A stretch of 64,000 bases of DNA. Origin: Sclerotiophoma versabilis (Eukaryota > Ascomycota > Dothideomycetes > Pleosporales > Didymellaceae). This document shows, piece by piece, positions 21,950 to 35,141 of the stretch. The notes beneath the pieces are model-generated. The model was not told the origin of the DNA. It was given only the letters and a program-made list of their open reading frames with translations, and ran no database searches. Where the stretch lies: the NCBI GenBank assembly GCA_012274445.1, contig JAAROD010000004.1:124001-188000 (forward strand), given 5' to 3'. Positions within the stretch are counted from its first letter, which is position 1, and each line of letters begins with the position of its first letter. The position numbers and the translations under genes were made by a program.

Positions 21950-23618
21950 GGTTGATAACTATCCAGCATATGCAACGAAACAATGGTTAAAGATAATAGC
22001 CCTCGAAAAGAAGCAGCTCTGCTCGCAGGGATCAATGCAAAGGTTGTTTCCAAGAGCGTTCTAGCAGCTGCTGATTGAATACCTTCAGTATTGCATCTTG
22101 TCTGAGGGACATATTGAGGGAAGTACAACTGACTATGATACCAACAACGACTGCAATGCGCAAGGGTGGCGGACCTGAGCACGTTGGGCAACATCGCCTC
22201 GGTTTCCGGTTGTGCTGGCTGGTGGCAAGGTGCTGCAGTCATGGTTGGACACGTACTCACTCAGCATTCGCTCACCTCGACACCTCCTTTATTGACTCTA
22301 CCCTCGGTAGCCGCTACGATATTCCACGCCGCAATTACTGAACGCACGTCATCAACCCAATCATCGACATGAGGTTAGGCAATATTTCGCGCCCGATCCC
22401 TCCGATGGTCAAGCAGAACATGAACAACAAGTACCTTGACGATTGTAGCTTGAGCTTGCGCTAATAGTGGAGAGGAAGCAACTAAGCATCTTTGTCTTCG
22501 GTGGTGTGTTGAAATTGCTACTGTTGATGTTGTTGTTGCCGATGTGCGTCCAGTTAATCGGGCATGGATTATTGCCGTATCTAATGTCGAGACGAGAAAG
22601 ATTGCGAGGGCCGGCTTCTACCACAATTGACCGCGATTGATCGGTTTCTGGTGCACAAAGAAATCTCCGGGACATGTCAGTGGGTATCTGCTCTCTCATT
22701 GTCCCACGTCGTGCAGCAGAGAGATGGTGGAACAAAACGACTCGGCGGGTCGGCTCGATGAACTCGATGAATAGAACTATGCGCCTAGGCGATTTCGAGA
22801 CCCTAGTGCGGCGCGCCCACTTACACGTCACACTTTCTCCATCAACACCATCACTTTTTGGCATCTAGCCGTCACGTTTCTCTGCGCGCCCCTGCATCGT
22901 GACCCTTCTTTGGGCCGTCGATATGGAGCTCCGGTGGCTCGACGCTGGTCGACAAGCCCGCATTCCCCACACGCGCAACCGTCCGCTGGCCGCGCCCAAA
23001 CGCGCCGTGGGTTACAACAGATGCTGCATCACGATTCATGCTGGCGACATGGCTTTTAGCCTCAAGCAGTTAACCTGGCAGTGAGCCAATTGGGGCCAAA
23101 GCCTCAATCGCAAGAGCCCACCTCTCGGGCTTAAATTCTCTCATGCTCAGCGAACGATGTGTTCCTACGTGGTCCAATAGCGAGCACAGGCCAAGCTCGT
23201 CTTCCCAACATGAGTCCGTGTGCTGCCAACGTGAGGCTGGCTAGGGTGGCAGGCCACTTTGAATTTCGACAGACTGCGCGCACTTAGTTGCATATCTCAG
23301 CTTCTTTACCGAAACCTGTCTTGTGACGTTGTCCTGCACCTCTGCTTCGTCAATTGGAGCGCTCTGTTGCAACTTACTGCCATTGAGCCACGCACAACGC
23401 ACCTCCACAAATTCGTGGTGCTGCTCTGAGTGATCCGCTTTCTATTCGTCTCTCCGCAATCTGATCTACTCACCCCACATCTCATGTCGCCATTGCGTAC
23501 CCGCCGTTTGTTCTACACCGCAATGTATCGGAGAAGATATCAAATATAGCACGTAGCACAACTTGTACTTGTCGAATCTTTGGATCCCGAGAGACTACGC
23601 TAGTCGGTCTGTCCGACT
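21950..23618. other. Gene-poor spacer and promoter of the giant gene
   Basis: About 1.67 kb. A minus-strand frame (22409-22864, ATG start) exists but has no protein character I trust. The last few hundred bases are C/T-rich, as is common in fungal promoters and leaders. No repeats or RNA genes seen. Confidence 0.4.
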
Positions 23619-26600
23619 ATGGCCGGACCCGGATATACCGTTTCCTATTCGCCATGGATCAACCCATACACTGGCACCAGTACAGCAGGCCAGGCCTTCT
23701 ACTCTACCTCTTCACAGCAACCCGTTGTCAGACGGCTGGCACCAACCACCCCAGCTTATTCGTTTAAGTATCCTGGTGCTAGCTATAGCTATGACGATAG
23801 CGAGAGTGAGGAAGAGGAACAATCCGGTATGATCGCCTCTCACCAACCCGGCTTTCCCTCTTAACCAAGATGCAGGCGATGGAGGTGCGCCTGTTATGTC
23901 CGGTGCACTACCTGAGGCACCAGAACCACCAAGTTCCTCCGAAGCGACAAACGCGGGAACTCAGGATCCACCATCACAAGAGACCCCAGCCGAAACATCA
24001 CCAGCAGAAACTGTCCCCGCTGCACCGGCAGAAGAAACTCCTTCGACCAGTGACGAGCCTAAACCTGAAAGTGAACCTGTCGTTGCAGATGTAAAGAATG
24101 AGCCACCGGGACCTGGCGAGACCATCGTAGGAACAGAGCCGGCACCACCCACAGAAGAGACACCAGCTCCAAAAGATGAGCCGAAGACAGAAGAACCCAT
24201 TCCGGAAAGTACAAGTGACAGCGTTGCCGAAGTTCCAGCCGAGCAGCAATCTACCGAGGAAACGTCTCCTGTCGAAGCAGCTGCAGTCGAGACAGCTTCC
24301 GCCGAAAGCGAACCAGTGCCCCCGCCTCCGCCTCCGCCTCCGCCTCCGCCTCCGCCACCCGCACCATCTGGGGACGCTGTGCCAGTATCCGTTATCGTCG
24401 ATGGTGAGAAGAGTGGTGAGTCCGAGCAGGCAGCTCAAAAGCCCCCAATATCCCCTAAACCTCATGAGGAGAAGACCGTTCACTTTGCTTCTGACACGAA
24501 AGATCCAGACTCTGCAAGCATCGGGAAAAAGAAGAAGGACGACAAGAAGAAACTGAAGATCATTGGGAAGGGCAAACCTAACGCTTTTGTTCGCATGAGA
24601 GACCCACCTTCACCTATATCACCACCTTCGCCAAAAGAAGAGAAGAAACCGGATAAATCAAAGAAGAAAGAACGCCGCGGCTCGTTCCTGTCCATATCAT
24701 CGATCTCGAAAGACGAAAAACATGCACCTTCCAAGGACGAACATTCTGGCTCTTCCAAGAAAAAGGTCAGCAAGCCTGAAGAGCGGAAGCGCAGGAAGCA
24801 CGAGAAGAAGGACAAAGAAGAAAATGACGAGAAAGCAGCTTCAAAATCCGAGAAAAAGTCAGTTTCGGGGGAAGAGGACGCACACTCGGAGGTTGCTGGC
24901 AGTGCTATAAATACAGAATCTGCTAAGACGCCCTCAGAAGTCTCCGCCGAAGTCACAAATGAACCAGCGTCAATCATCGAAGACACACCAGTAGCAAATT
25001 CCGAACCTGCTGCAGAACCGGACCCATCACCCAAGGAGTTGATTCTCGAGCAGCCGACTACGGCAGACGCACCGCCTGTAGCTGATGAAGTAGTGGAGAA
25101 CGCGAGCCCTGTTACAGAGACGACTGAGATTGAGGCAGAAAACCATGCCGATGCAGAGGCTATTAACTCAGGGGACCCCGCGATTGATGATGCAACATCT
25201 GTGGAACCTACTACGGAGGCGACCCCGGTTCCTGATGCGGTGTCAACAACCGAAGAAACAAATACAACTGATGCAGCACTCCCAACCAAAGAGTCATCTG
25301 CGGTCGAAGAGCCAGCCAGTGTAGAAGAACCTTCTGCTGCCGAAGCCACGTCTGCAGTCACAGTCGAACAGACACCGTCAGTCGAAGAGACACCGCCAGT
25401 TGAAGAGACAGCTTCACTTAATGAAACGGCTCTAGTTGAAGATACAACTCAGCCTGGGGAATCACCTACAATTGAAGAGACACCGTCAGTTGAGAAAATA
25501 TCTGCAGTCAAAGGGGCACCTGAGGTTGAAGATGCGTCTTCGATTGAGGATACGACCAAAGTGGATGGAACGCCGGCAGCTGGGGACCCTGCTGTCCAAG
25601 AATCAGTTCCTGCGGCCGACCAGGCAGCTACAGAGGGACCCGCCGTAGACCCGATACCTACACCCGTTGAGCTCCCAGACATCAAACCACCGGATGACGG
25701 CAAGGACGAGCAGACACCAAACGCCGGTGCAGAAACGGCAGCTAGTGAACAGAGCAGCCCGACAAACGACTCTGCCAGTTCTGACACCCCAAATGTTAAC
25801 GAAGAGCCGGCGACAGCTAAACGTTCAGAGCCTGTAGACAACGAGACAGTCGTTGAGACTGCTGCTGCTGAAGCTATTACTGATGCAGTTGTTGAACCCT
25901 TGGCTGATGCAGGCGCCGTTGAGACTGGAGGTGAAGGCAGCGATGACCCCTCAGCTTCTGAAAGTACCGACGTCAGCCTTGTCGAAAGTGAGGCGACTTC
26001 TGTTGAATCAAATCTCAACGAAAGCTCCACTGCCGAAAGCACACACGCTGTAGACACCGGAGCTACCGTAACACTTACGTCGCCAGTTGAGGATAGTCCG
26101 CCAGAAGCCCATGAAGAACCTGGGCAGCCAGAGCATGCGACACCAGAGACTAATGAAGAAGAAAGTGCAACGTCCACAAGCACCGACGTCCCTGCAGACT
26201 CACCGTTGACCGGTGGCGGCCCTGCACAAGAAGTGCCGGTAGCAGAAGTACCCGCCGACAACAGTAGTACGATCGGAGAAGAAATGGCAGGCACAACCGT
26301 TTCCACTTCAACACAACCAGACGAAGCTGCAAACAGTGGAACGTCTGCAGCTGCACCTTTGGAGGCTGACTCGAATCCCATTGTTGAAGTTACCACGGAC
26401 ACAGAGGCCACGCCTGCTATATCTACGACCGCATCTAGCCTTGAACAACCTGGCAACAACAGCGACCACGACAGCAATCAGGAAAGCGACAACGAGTGGG
26501 ATGCCAGCGATGTAGATGAGCCGTCGGAAATTTCTGGAACCCAAGCTGAACAAGTTGAATCGAGCACATCTAACGTAGAACCCTCCGTAAACACTGAGCC

Positions 26601-29600
26601 AGACGTAGGTCAGGCAAACTCGGTACAGGACGATACACAAGATGCGGCGGACACTGAGGTCTCTGTTAAGAGCGAGAAACCAGCAGAGCCTGCAGATAGT
26701 TTTGCACCCACACCAGGTACGTTCCTTCTCGCATTGCTTCATTTCTTACTGTAATTTGATACGATCTGTTTGCGCCTCATTCATTCGATTGTTATGCATC
26801 TCCAAAACCATAGTAAGAGGGACGTGGTGGGAGGTCGCGTCTCTGCCCACTCAAAGTAGGCACGAGGGCTCTCATTGGTCGCTCCGCGCAGCGCTTGCAC
26901 AACACCACTCAGCCCGGCTTATCATCACGTGCAAACACGTCGTTGCGCCAGTCTTCGGGCTGCAATGCATGCATGTAATCAACCAGACAACAAGACATAC
27001 GTGGTTCCACCGGCAACAGCGGTCGCTTCGACGCCCTCACTATCAGTGTTATCTTTCGCTTTTTTATTTGGCTTTTGTTCCAGCTCAGTTCCAACCGCTA
27101 CCTGCTATGTGACTAAGCGCGCCTTGCGCGCCAACACCATTGCAAGGCTGCAGCTAACTTGATCTAGCCATGCCATCAGAATCCTCCAAAGAGAGCGATC
27201 AAGCTCCTCAACCTACACCCGAACATGCGGAGCCACAGGAAACGGATCTCGAACCGCCTAGTGTAGACCAGGAACTTGCGCCTGGTGCGGACCCGAAGGA
27301 AGATGCATCATCCGCCCCTAGTGAGGCACCAGAGGCTACTGCTACTACTCCAAGTGCAGACGAGCAGATACTTGTTGCTGTCGAAGAAAAGGGCGACGAC
27401 AACAATGGCAGCGAGCTCACGCCGGCGCCGCCAGAATCAGACCAAGCCACGGCCATGAGTCAGGATGAGACCATTCAATCTGATTCTTCGAACGGCGAAA
27501 CCGAGACTAACGGTGAGACTGGTGTAGAAACAAACACTGAACCTGCACCCGGCCTGGCCGTAGGTGTAGGTGCGAGTAAATCAGAAGACGGTTCTGCGCC
27601 TGCCACAGAAACCACAGGGCCTGTTGAACAGGCTACAAGCAATGCTGTTGCTGATAAACTTGATATCACGGATGCTTCCGAGGTGCCTTCAGTGGTGACT
27701 ACGGAGACGTCTAAAACATCGGAAACTGAGTCGAGCACGGTTGAAGGGAGTCATGTTATGTTAGACCCGGCGCACGAGGGGAACGAGAGCAGCTCAAGCT
27801 CAGTCTCAGAAGATTGTGATAAATCTGTGACTAAGGAAGCTTCAGCGGAAACGGGATCCGAGATTGTGACGGCGGATGAACCATCTGCAGAACCAGAAGA
27901 AACTCCAGCACCACAAGATTCAAAAGACACCGCCCCTGAGGTAGAAGTAGAAGCGCCACCCAATCCTGTACTTGTCGCCGCGGCTTTGAAGGCTCTGTGT
28001 GAACCAGAGAAGGCGCCCGAGGAGGAAAACACCGATGTGCTGGCAGAACCGTCAGTGCCTGCTGAGCAGGCTGAACCAGTTGTGGAAGCAATCATATCCG
28101 GTGCAGAAGCAGTGGCGCCCTCTGAAGCTGATCGCGGCACAGATACTTCGGCAGCTGTACCAGACCCTGATGTTGATCCCACTGCTGACGCGAGGGATGA
28201 GGAACCATCAGTAGTCAAAACACAAGAGGTCGAGCCGAAGGCCAAACAGGTCCTTGAAGACGATGCCAAAAGTGAACCCGTCGAGACTGTCGATGCAACG
28301 AAACCAGAGTGTGCTGCGGCACCAACAGTCGAAACACAGGATGACGCGCCAGAAGCCGTAGCAACGAACACTGGAGAGAACAATGATCAGGCATCAGCTG
28401 AAGTTGTGGAATCAACTCCAGATCCTGCTGCTACTGAAGCGACCCCTGAACCTGCGCCTCCTGTCGCTGAAGAATCAAAACAGCATCCAGATGAAGCAAG
28501 CTTGATCTCAGTTGAATCTCCGGAATCGACAGTCTCAAACGACGCTGCAGATGCTGGACCTACAACACCAGTCATCTCGACTGAACCAGTTGCGCCTTTA
28601 GCAGAAGGTGAAAGTGCCGACCATGAAGTGGCTGCGCCCATTGCAGACGAAGTGCAGTCTATCAAGCAAGATGCAGCGTCAGAGCCAGCACCAGCTTCGA
28701 CACCAGTCCAGGGGACCAACGATGATAATTCATCTGTTGAAGCAACAGAGGCTGCACCTACTACCGAAGCCAAGCTATCACAACCGGAAGTGACTACTGA
28801 GCCTACAACAGTCGCACCGGTGCCTGAACAAGAAACAGCATCGGTGGCTTCTCCAGATTCCGACGATGTTAAAGCCGAAGCGTCCACGTCAGATTCCGAG
28901 GTGCCGGGCGAAACGGTCACCGAAGAGGGTTCAGAGATCGTAGAAGCAGAGATCAATGCGGACCCAGATCCTGCTGAAAGTAAAGACGAACCTCTTCCTA
29001 GCGAGACAGACGTTCCTCATACAAGCGAGCTTCCTGGAGAGCTAACAGCTGAGCCAGCTGTTAAGAGTCAAGCCGTTCTCGATAAAGCACCAGAACAAAA
29101 TCAACCAGCAGCCGAGGTACTCTCAGAAGTCTCGGTCGCTCCAATTACGGACGAATCTACCGTAAAACAGTCAACTGATGATGTTGATGGCGACAAGGGA
29201 GTCACTGCTATAGAACCAGTAAGCGAAACTGGCGAGCACGTCGACGACAAGTCCGGTCCAGACGTAGATTCCGAGCAGCAACCAGTGCCGACGCCTGAGC
29301 AAGTAGCGCCCGAGCAGCTTACTGTTGAAGAGCAACAGAACGAATCTGTCTCATCCGAGCCCGAGCCCGACGTTGCCGTCGAGCAAGTGCAAGCTGACTC
29401 AATACCTGAGCCTGAACTCACTGTCGACGTGCTTTCTGAGCCTGCCACTGAAGATACGACAGTGGAAGATGGCCCGCCTGAGGTTCCGGAAGTAGCAGCA
29501 GAAGAAGCAACTGATGACGCCGTCACTCGAGAAACGCCCATCAAATTAGAAGCGGCTGGAGCTGTGCCTTTGGAAACCTCAGAGCTACCCACAGCAGCCA

Positions 29601-32600
29601 AGGCACCAGTGGAACCAATCGAGGAACCGGCTGCGAAAGAGATTGAGCCCACAGTGGAGACGACACCCCCGATAACAGAAGACCTCAATGAAATTGCACC
29701 CGCTGAGCCTGCGGTAGTTGAGACTGTTGTCGAAGAGGATGTCTCCCAAAAGAATGTCGCTAGCGCGTCCACTCCAGACTCTTCAGAAGCCGTACTAGAA
29801 GTCGCTCCAGAGGCAACAGAAGAGGCTCTTGTTGAGCCTGTCGCAGCACCTGTGGAGACTGCGCTAGTAGGTGATGCACCTGCTGAGCCTGCACCTCCAG
29901 CTGCTGAGCCTGCTGATAAGTCGGTTTCTGAAGAAACAGCTGCTGACGAAGCAGTTTTGGAGCAGTCTGCTATACCAGAGCCTGCTGCTTCCGAGCCTGC
30001 TCCCTCTGAAGCACCTGACACTGTACCAGCGCCAGTTGAGCCTGAATTAGCACCGGTTGAGCCTGTACTGGCACCGGTCGAGCCTGAACTGGCACCGGTC
30101 GAGCCTTCCCCTCCAGAGCTTATTTCTACTGAAACTGCACCTCTGGAAGTTGCAGCAGCACAGCCGGATGCTCTAGAGCCTGCCCAAGAAGTGCCTGCTC
30201 CAGACGAAGCTGCGCCTATCGAACCTTTTATCGAGGGGCCGGCTCCAGACGATTGTGTTGAGCCAGAACCCGCTGCTGTTGAGACCGCACATATCGAAAC
30301 TGTACCTACCGAGCCTGTAGCTGCACCGGTCGATACCGCCGAGATTGAATCCGCTCCTGAAGCATGCATATCAGCTGAAGCAGTCCCCGCAGAGGCTGCG
30401 GTGGTTGAACCTACAACTACGGAAACTGCACCGGCAGAAGCTGCTCTAGAGGAGCCGGTTATCATCGAGCCTACTAGCAATGAGGCTTCTGTTGAGGAGC
30501 CTGCAGACCGCGAGGCTCAAGCCGCCCATGAAGCTGTTGGTGAGGAACCATCGCCAACGCCGCTGCAAGATCCAGCGCAGCCACTCGACGAGCCTATCCT
30601 CAAAGTACCTACGAAGACTGAAGAAACCGCCGTCGAGGCTGCCCTGCCCGCTCGCGTCGACAGAGCGGTAGATGATGTCGGAATCGTAGACCCTGCACCG
30701 CCGACAAATGCTGCACCCACAGAGCCCCCGGCTGCAGCTAAAGCATACTTTGACTCTGCCCCGAAAACACGGGATTTTGCCATCTTGGATGACTCTACTG
30801 CTGAGTCACCTCGAGACAAACAACACCGACGACATTCCCACTCGCGTCGGGAGGGCAAACATCACTCTCACCGCAGACATGAGAGCGACGCGAGTACTAG
30901 GGAGAAGCCAAATTTTCCTGTAGCTGCTGTGCTGGCCGCTGCAAAGCTTCCACCATCCCCTAAGAGCAAGCGCCGCGATAGTACGGCGGATCGTGACGTC
31001 GCTAGAAGCAGGGCGAAGGTTCGGGAGGTAGAGCCAAGAAATAGCCCAACTAGGGAACCCGCATACCCTGAGCGCCGGTCTCACCGTCGCCGCGAGAGTC
31101 AAGAACCTGCATATCCCGAGTACCCGTCTGAGCGCCCTCACCGGGAGAGCAGGACTGATGATAGGCATAGCAAGCGACGCGCTCCAGAGCCAGTGCTAGA
31201 CGAAGAAACTGAGCGAAGAAAGCGGCGTGAAGTTCGCCGTGTGGAGAAGGAGCGATTAGCCGCAGAAGAGGCAGCGAGACTCCAGGAAGAGGAGGAGGCA
31301 CAGAGACAGAAGCGCCGTGAGCAACGCCGTGCGGCGAAGTTAGCTGAAGCGGAGGCAGCGGCTAGACTTCAAGACGAGGAAGTACAGCGACAGCAGCGTC
31401 GCGAGCAACGGCGATTAGCCAAACTGGCAGAGGAGGAGCAACGTCGAGCAATCAAGCAGGCAGAAGAACAGCAACACAAACAGCAGGAAGTAGACAGAGC
31501 AGCTCAAGAGGAAGAGGCACGGCGCATTCGACATGAGAAAAGAAGATTGCGTTATGAAGCTGAAAAGGATGCCAGGCGTTTAGAGAAGGAGAAGGCAGAG
31601 CAAGAGGCACGTGACGAAGAGGAAGCACAAAGAGCAAAGAGGCAACGGCGCGCGGAACGAGAGAGGGAGAAACTCGAGGCAACAAAACCTCGACGTAGGG
31701 AGGTTGAAGTCCCTCGTGACGTCGCACGCCGTGCAGCAGAAGAGGACTCGGCCAGTCCTGCACCTGAGGCTACCGAGTCACCACGCACCACACCTCGACG
31801 TCGCATGAGCACCCGCGAGCCCCCACCGCCTACACCCAAGCGTGGCAGCTTCCTTGGAGGGCTTTTCGGTCGCTCGAAGACTGAACCTGCTACTCCTCCA
31901 TCGAAGCCTGTCACGCCCAAGTCTCGTGCTCGGGCTGAGCCTATCGACGTTGTTGAAACGCCTGCAGCGGCCTTACGGAAGGAACGGGAGCACCACTCCA
32001 GTAGCAATCACTCCTCGAACGAGAGCCGCGAACGAGGCGAGCGTCCTCACCGCAGTCGCCGACACTCGCACAATCACCACTCTCACCGGTTCAAATCAGC
32101 CGAGGAAGAAGCCGAGTACTACCAGCGCAAGGAAGAGCGCAGAGCCGCACGAGCACGAGAACAGGAAATGTTGGACGGGCGAGACGGCGGTGTTCCGCTA
32201 GAACCTCCAATCTACGATCCTCCTCCTCCTCCTCCTCCTCCGCCGCCTCCAAAATCCGTCGCTACAATAGAGACTGCTACGTTGGAAGTCGAGCGCCAAC
32301 GAGAAGCAGGGCCCGACCTCGATGCGGAACCCATGGTCATCGACACCGACTCGCCCGCATACAATACCGACGACGCCGCTGCGGTTCTGGGCATAAGCTC
32401 CGGCTCCGAGCATCGTGACCGCCGCCGTACAAGGCGCGTTTCCATTCTCGATGAAAGGCCCAATCGCAACCGCCGCGTCGCGCCTGGCTCAGACAAAGGC
32501 GAGCGGCCTATCAGTAGGCGCGTGCAGGCTGAGCGCAGCCGAGCCAAGGCGTATGGCGACGAGAGGCCGAGGGCGCGGAGGAGCGAGACGGAGAAACGCA

Positions 32601-32686
32601 GTGCGAGGATGGGTGACAAGAAGAAGAGTAGTGAGGGTGGTCTGAAGGGCTTATTAGGAGGGTTCTTGAAGAAGTCTCAAGTCTAA
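23619..32686 (+). CDS. Giant low-complexity (disordered) protein, Glu/Pro/Ser/Thr/Val-rich with C-terminal coiled coil
   Basis: Exons 23619-23826 and 23876-26716 (49 bp intron), then 27168-32686 after a proposed 451 bp intron with donor GTACGT, branch GCTAAC and acceptor TCTAG. All phases fit and the product is 2855 residues. Order: Tyr/Gly/Ser-rich start; acidic patch; a first polyproline run (about 218-230); a Lys-rich charged block (about 285-400); about 1900 residues of degenerate E-x-P/V-E-E-T-type repeats; an Arg/Glu coiled coil (about 2361-2525); a His/Arg/Ser block; a second polyproline run (about 2700); and a basic C-terminus ending in Gly/Leu/Lys. No enzyme domain is seen. Alternatively these are two genes: one ending at the stop at 26752-26754 and one starting at the ATG at 27170 (1838 residues). 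Disordered proteins of this style plug septal pores in some fungi; a role here is inference. Confidence 0.7.
24319..24360 (+). repeat. (CCGCCT)n polyproline-coding tract
   Basis: Hexanucleotide run coding for about 13 consecutive prolines in the giant disordered protein. Such tracts bind profilin, WW or SH3 domains in general; the partner here is unknown. Confidence 0.85.
26717..27167 (+). other. Long intron or inter-gene spacer within the giant locus
   Basis: 451 bp with GTACGT at the left and a GCTAACTTGATCTAG branch/acceptor at the right, exactly preserving frame between the two low-complexity halves. It is about nine times longer than other introns here and contains an inverted CCAAT (attgg, 26875-26879) and a pyrimidine-rich stretch, so it could instead be a promoter for a second gene. 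Confidence 0.5.
30030..30106 (+). repeat. 24-bp coding repeat (APVEPELA)
   Basis: About three near-identical 24-bp units code for APVEP[E/V]LA in the giant protein. They are the freshest part of a much longer degenerate E-P-A-V-rich repeat region. Confidence 0.75.
32218..32251 (+). repeat. (CCT)n polyproline-coding tract
   Basis: A run of CCT with CCG coding for eleven prolines near the C-terminus of the giant protein, after a charged Arg/Glu block. Confidence 0.85.
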
Positions 32687-33272
32687 GCATTTGGTATTTG
32701 GCGCTTGGAGGTCATGATTGGGATACATCGGGTGGTGGTTCTTCATTGAACGGCGTTTGGTGTGCTTTTAGCGAGTTTGGTTTGTTTGCATGGGTGGATT
32801 TTTGTACTTGTACGACTGTATGTCTGAAACGGCCTTTGACGTGAGTGTGGTTCGCTTCGGCGCTTTGCATTAATTAGTTTTGCGACACGAATGACGCATC
32901 GAGTTACTTTCCAAAGACTGCCATTCCGATAACAAAAGTCAGGAAGGCTTGGTTCCAAGTCATACAACTTGCCGACTTCAAAGCAAACGATTAACATTAT
33001 ATTTCCATCTGTTGCATACCTTGCCCATATCTGAATGCTAACCGTAAATCGAAAAAAACGCCACGCCATGCAATGCGAACAAGGGTATCGCGAAGTTGCT
33101 TTTTCATACACAAGGTTGTGTCATAACGCCGTTCCTGCCGTAACATATCTCTCTCAGCTATGGTGGAGAGCTTTCATACTCTTCTGTAAGACTGAGCATC
33201 CCCACTGCTCAAGTCGCTGCTCGACAGCCCCCTCCTCGATGCTGGCCGTATCGGCACAGTCAGATCCACGTT
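32687..33272. other. Convergent 3' spacer
   Basis: About 590 bp between two stop codons. AT content rises, as expected for 3' untranslated regions. No gene-like frame seen. Confidence 0.4.
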
Positions 33273-35141
33273 CTATGTAGATCGTGACTTCTTGATGATA
33301 AAGACGCCGATTTCGACGCCCTTCTTGGGACCTCCGCTCAGATACTCGCGTTTCGAAACGCCGTTCAACACTTCTTCGATCAAATGCGCGCTCGTCATCT
33401 CGGTATTAGTGGGTAAACGAGTTGCCTTCCGGAAGTATTTTGTTACGACCTCGCGAACCCTAGGCTTCTCTTGCTTGATCCACCAGTCGTCTGCCCATGC
33501 TGACCTTTCAAGCATCATCTCTTCTTTCGAGGCATGAATGACTTCGTAAGTCGCCTGTTGCTCGCTGACACTTTTTCGGCTTGAACTGCTACCGTTCAAC
33601 TTCTCGCAGAATCGTTCAACATGCGCCGCCAGCTGGTCGTACTCATCCAGATAGTTTACTGAAGTCATTGTGCCAAGATTTTTCCCCAAGTCGGACGTCA
33701 AGTCGTGGATAACCGTTACCGTCCGCAATAGGGGATCGAGAATTGGCCCTAGGTAGTCCTTCATAAATGTCCGGCCCCCAGTTCGTGTTGGGTATACAAA
33801 TAGCAGCGTGCCGTTTTCAGGTGAGAGCTCCACCAGGCGATCATACAGCAGTGACCGCCCTTTGAAAGCAAACATCTCAGCGTACTCATTGTAATTGGTA
33901 GGAGGTACATATCGCTCGACTATCGAAATGTTGATGCTCCCTGGAGGGACGACCGGTCGCGGAGAGGGAGGCAGAAGTTTGGAATCGAGCTGGTAATCGG
34001 GGATGGCAACGGCGCTATCGAACACTTTCGAAGTGAAATATTCATCTCCCCCTACAACCGGTCCGGGAGTCGACGGCGGTGATTTGGGCAGATCGGAGAG
34101 TGTGAAGCGACCCGGAACGGCATGAAAGACGTTGATCCACGATGTGTGGGAGTTAGTCCTGTCATGAATCGCTGCGATGACTTGGCCAAATAAGTGGCCT
34201 GTGAGAGATGGGCAAGGTAGAGCATGCGAAAGCACTTTTACTTGGGCAAGGTCCAGAGATTCTGACTCTGTGGCTGGGTACGGTTAGCAAAATGCGTGAT
34301 GGAGGTTGTGAGTGTAGATCTCACTGAGGATATTCTTGACGTTCTGAACCCAGAAGGCCATCCTAACAGCCTCGCTTATTTCTTCCGCGTAAGCCGGCAC
34401 AATAATCGGAGCTTGCACTGGCGCCGTCGCGCTTTCTGTGAGAGTAAGATTTGGCGATACTCCAGGTTCTGAGCTTGGTGGGGAACCTGCGCCCGCTGTT
34501 TTTACTCCTATGAGCGATCCCCAATTGAACGACCCCGGCTCCGACGGGGGAGTGAAGGTCGAGACCTGATGTCGCAGTTGCTTCCGGGTAGCTTTCGGAC
34601 TGGTGGCGGGAGGATCGGCGGGCTTCTCAGCTTGACGGCGAAACTCCAACGGTGGGCTGAGCGCATGGAGAGGATCTTCTGGTTTCGATAGAGGTCCAGC
34701 GCCAAGTGACGAAAAGGAATATGTTGAGTGTAACGGGATACGATCAGGGTGGGGCGCAGCAATACCTAGGACATCAAACGAGGGCAAACGAAAGTTGGGT
34801 GCTGTCCTGGCCAGCGTGGGGGAGGACAGTGACAGATCAGTCGGCAAGAAGGTTCCAGCAAAGCTTAGATCCAGGTAAGGTTGATCGTCTAGGGCGGGCG
34901 TCGCTAGAGGCTGGGGTGAGGCGGAAGGTAGCGGAAAAGGCTGTGGAAGAGAAGCATCAAAAAAGGAACGACATGCCTGGTTAATGGGTACGTCGGCAAG
35001 CCCTTGAGCTCCGGGGAAGGAAGGACCCGTGCCCTCGTCCGGTGTCGCGGGAATGGCAGGAGAGGTAAGTGCAGCTGTAGCGTACTGCTCCCGCCTGTCC
35101 TTGGGTTTGGTATCCCCAGAAGAGAACAGAGGGTCAGACAT
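33273..35141 (-). CDS. Conserved-looking fungal protein of unknown function
   Basis: Two exons on the minus strand, 35141-34325 and 34273-33273, with an intron of 51 bp (donor GTGAGA, branch GCTAAC, acceptor CCCAG; a second acceptor 6 bp on is also in frame). The product is 605 residues. The ATG at 35141 is the first Met of the frame. The N-terminal half is Pro/Ser-rich and disordered. The C-terminal half (after residue about 290) looks folded: SINISIVERYVPPTNYNEY, SLLYDRLVELSPENGTLLFVYPTRTG, YLGPILDPLLRTV, then helices to GVEIGVFIIKK at the end. I have an impression of a filamentous-ascomycete family but know no assigned function. No signal peptide or membrane segment. Confidence 0.75.

Noticed and set aside
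22409..22864. 151-codon minus-strand frame with an ATG
   Set aside because: Basic and Ser/Asn-rich without any recognisable pattern; its end reads through simple TTG/CAA triplets. Not enough to call a gene.
24480..26477. 293- and 342-codon minus-strand frames (24480-25361, 25449-26477) within the giant gene
   Set aside because: They are antisense shadows of E/P/V/T-repeat codons, giving Ser/Val/Ala/Gly-rich strings without initiation context.
29101..30480. 459-codon minus-strand frame in the giant gene
   Set aside because: Same cause: long repeats of a few codons leave the opposite strand open. No independent features.
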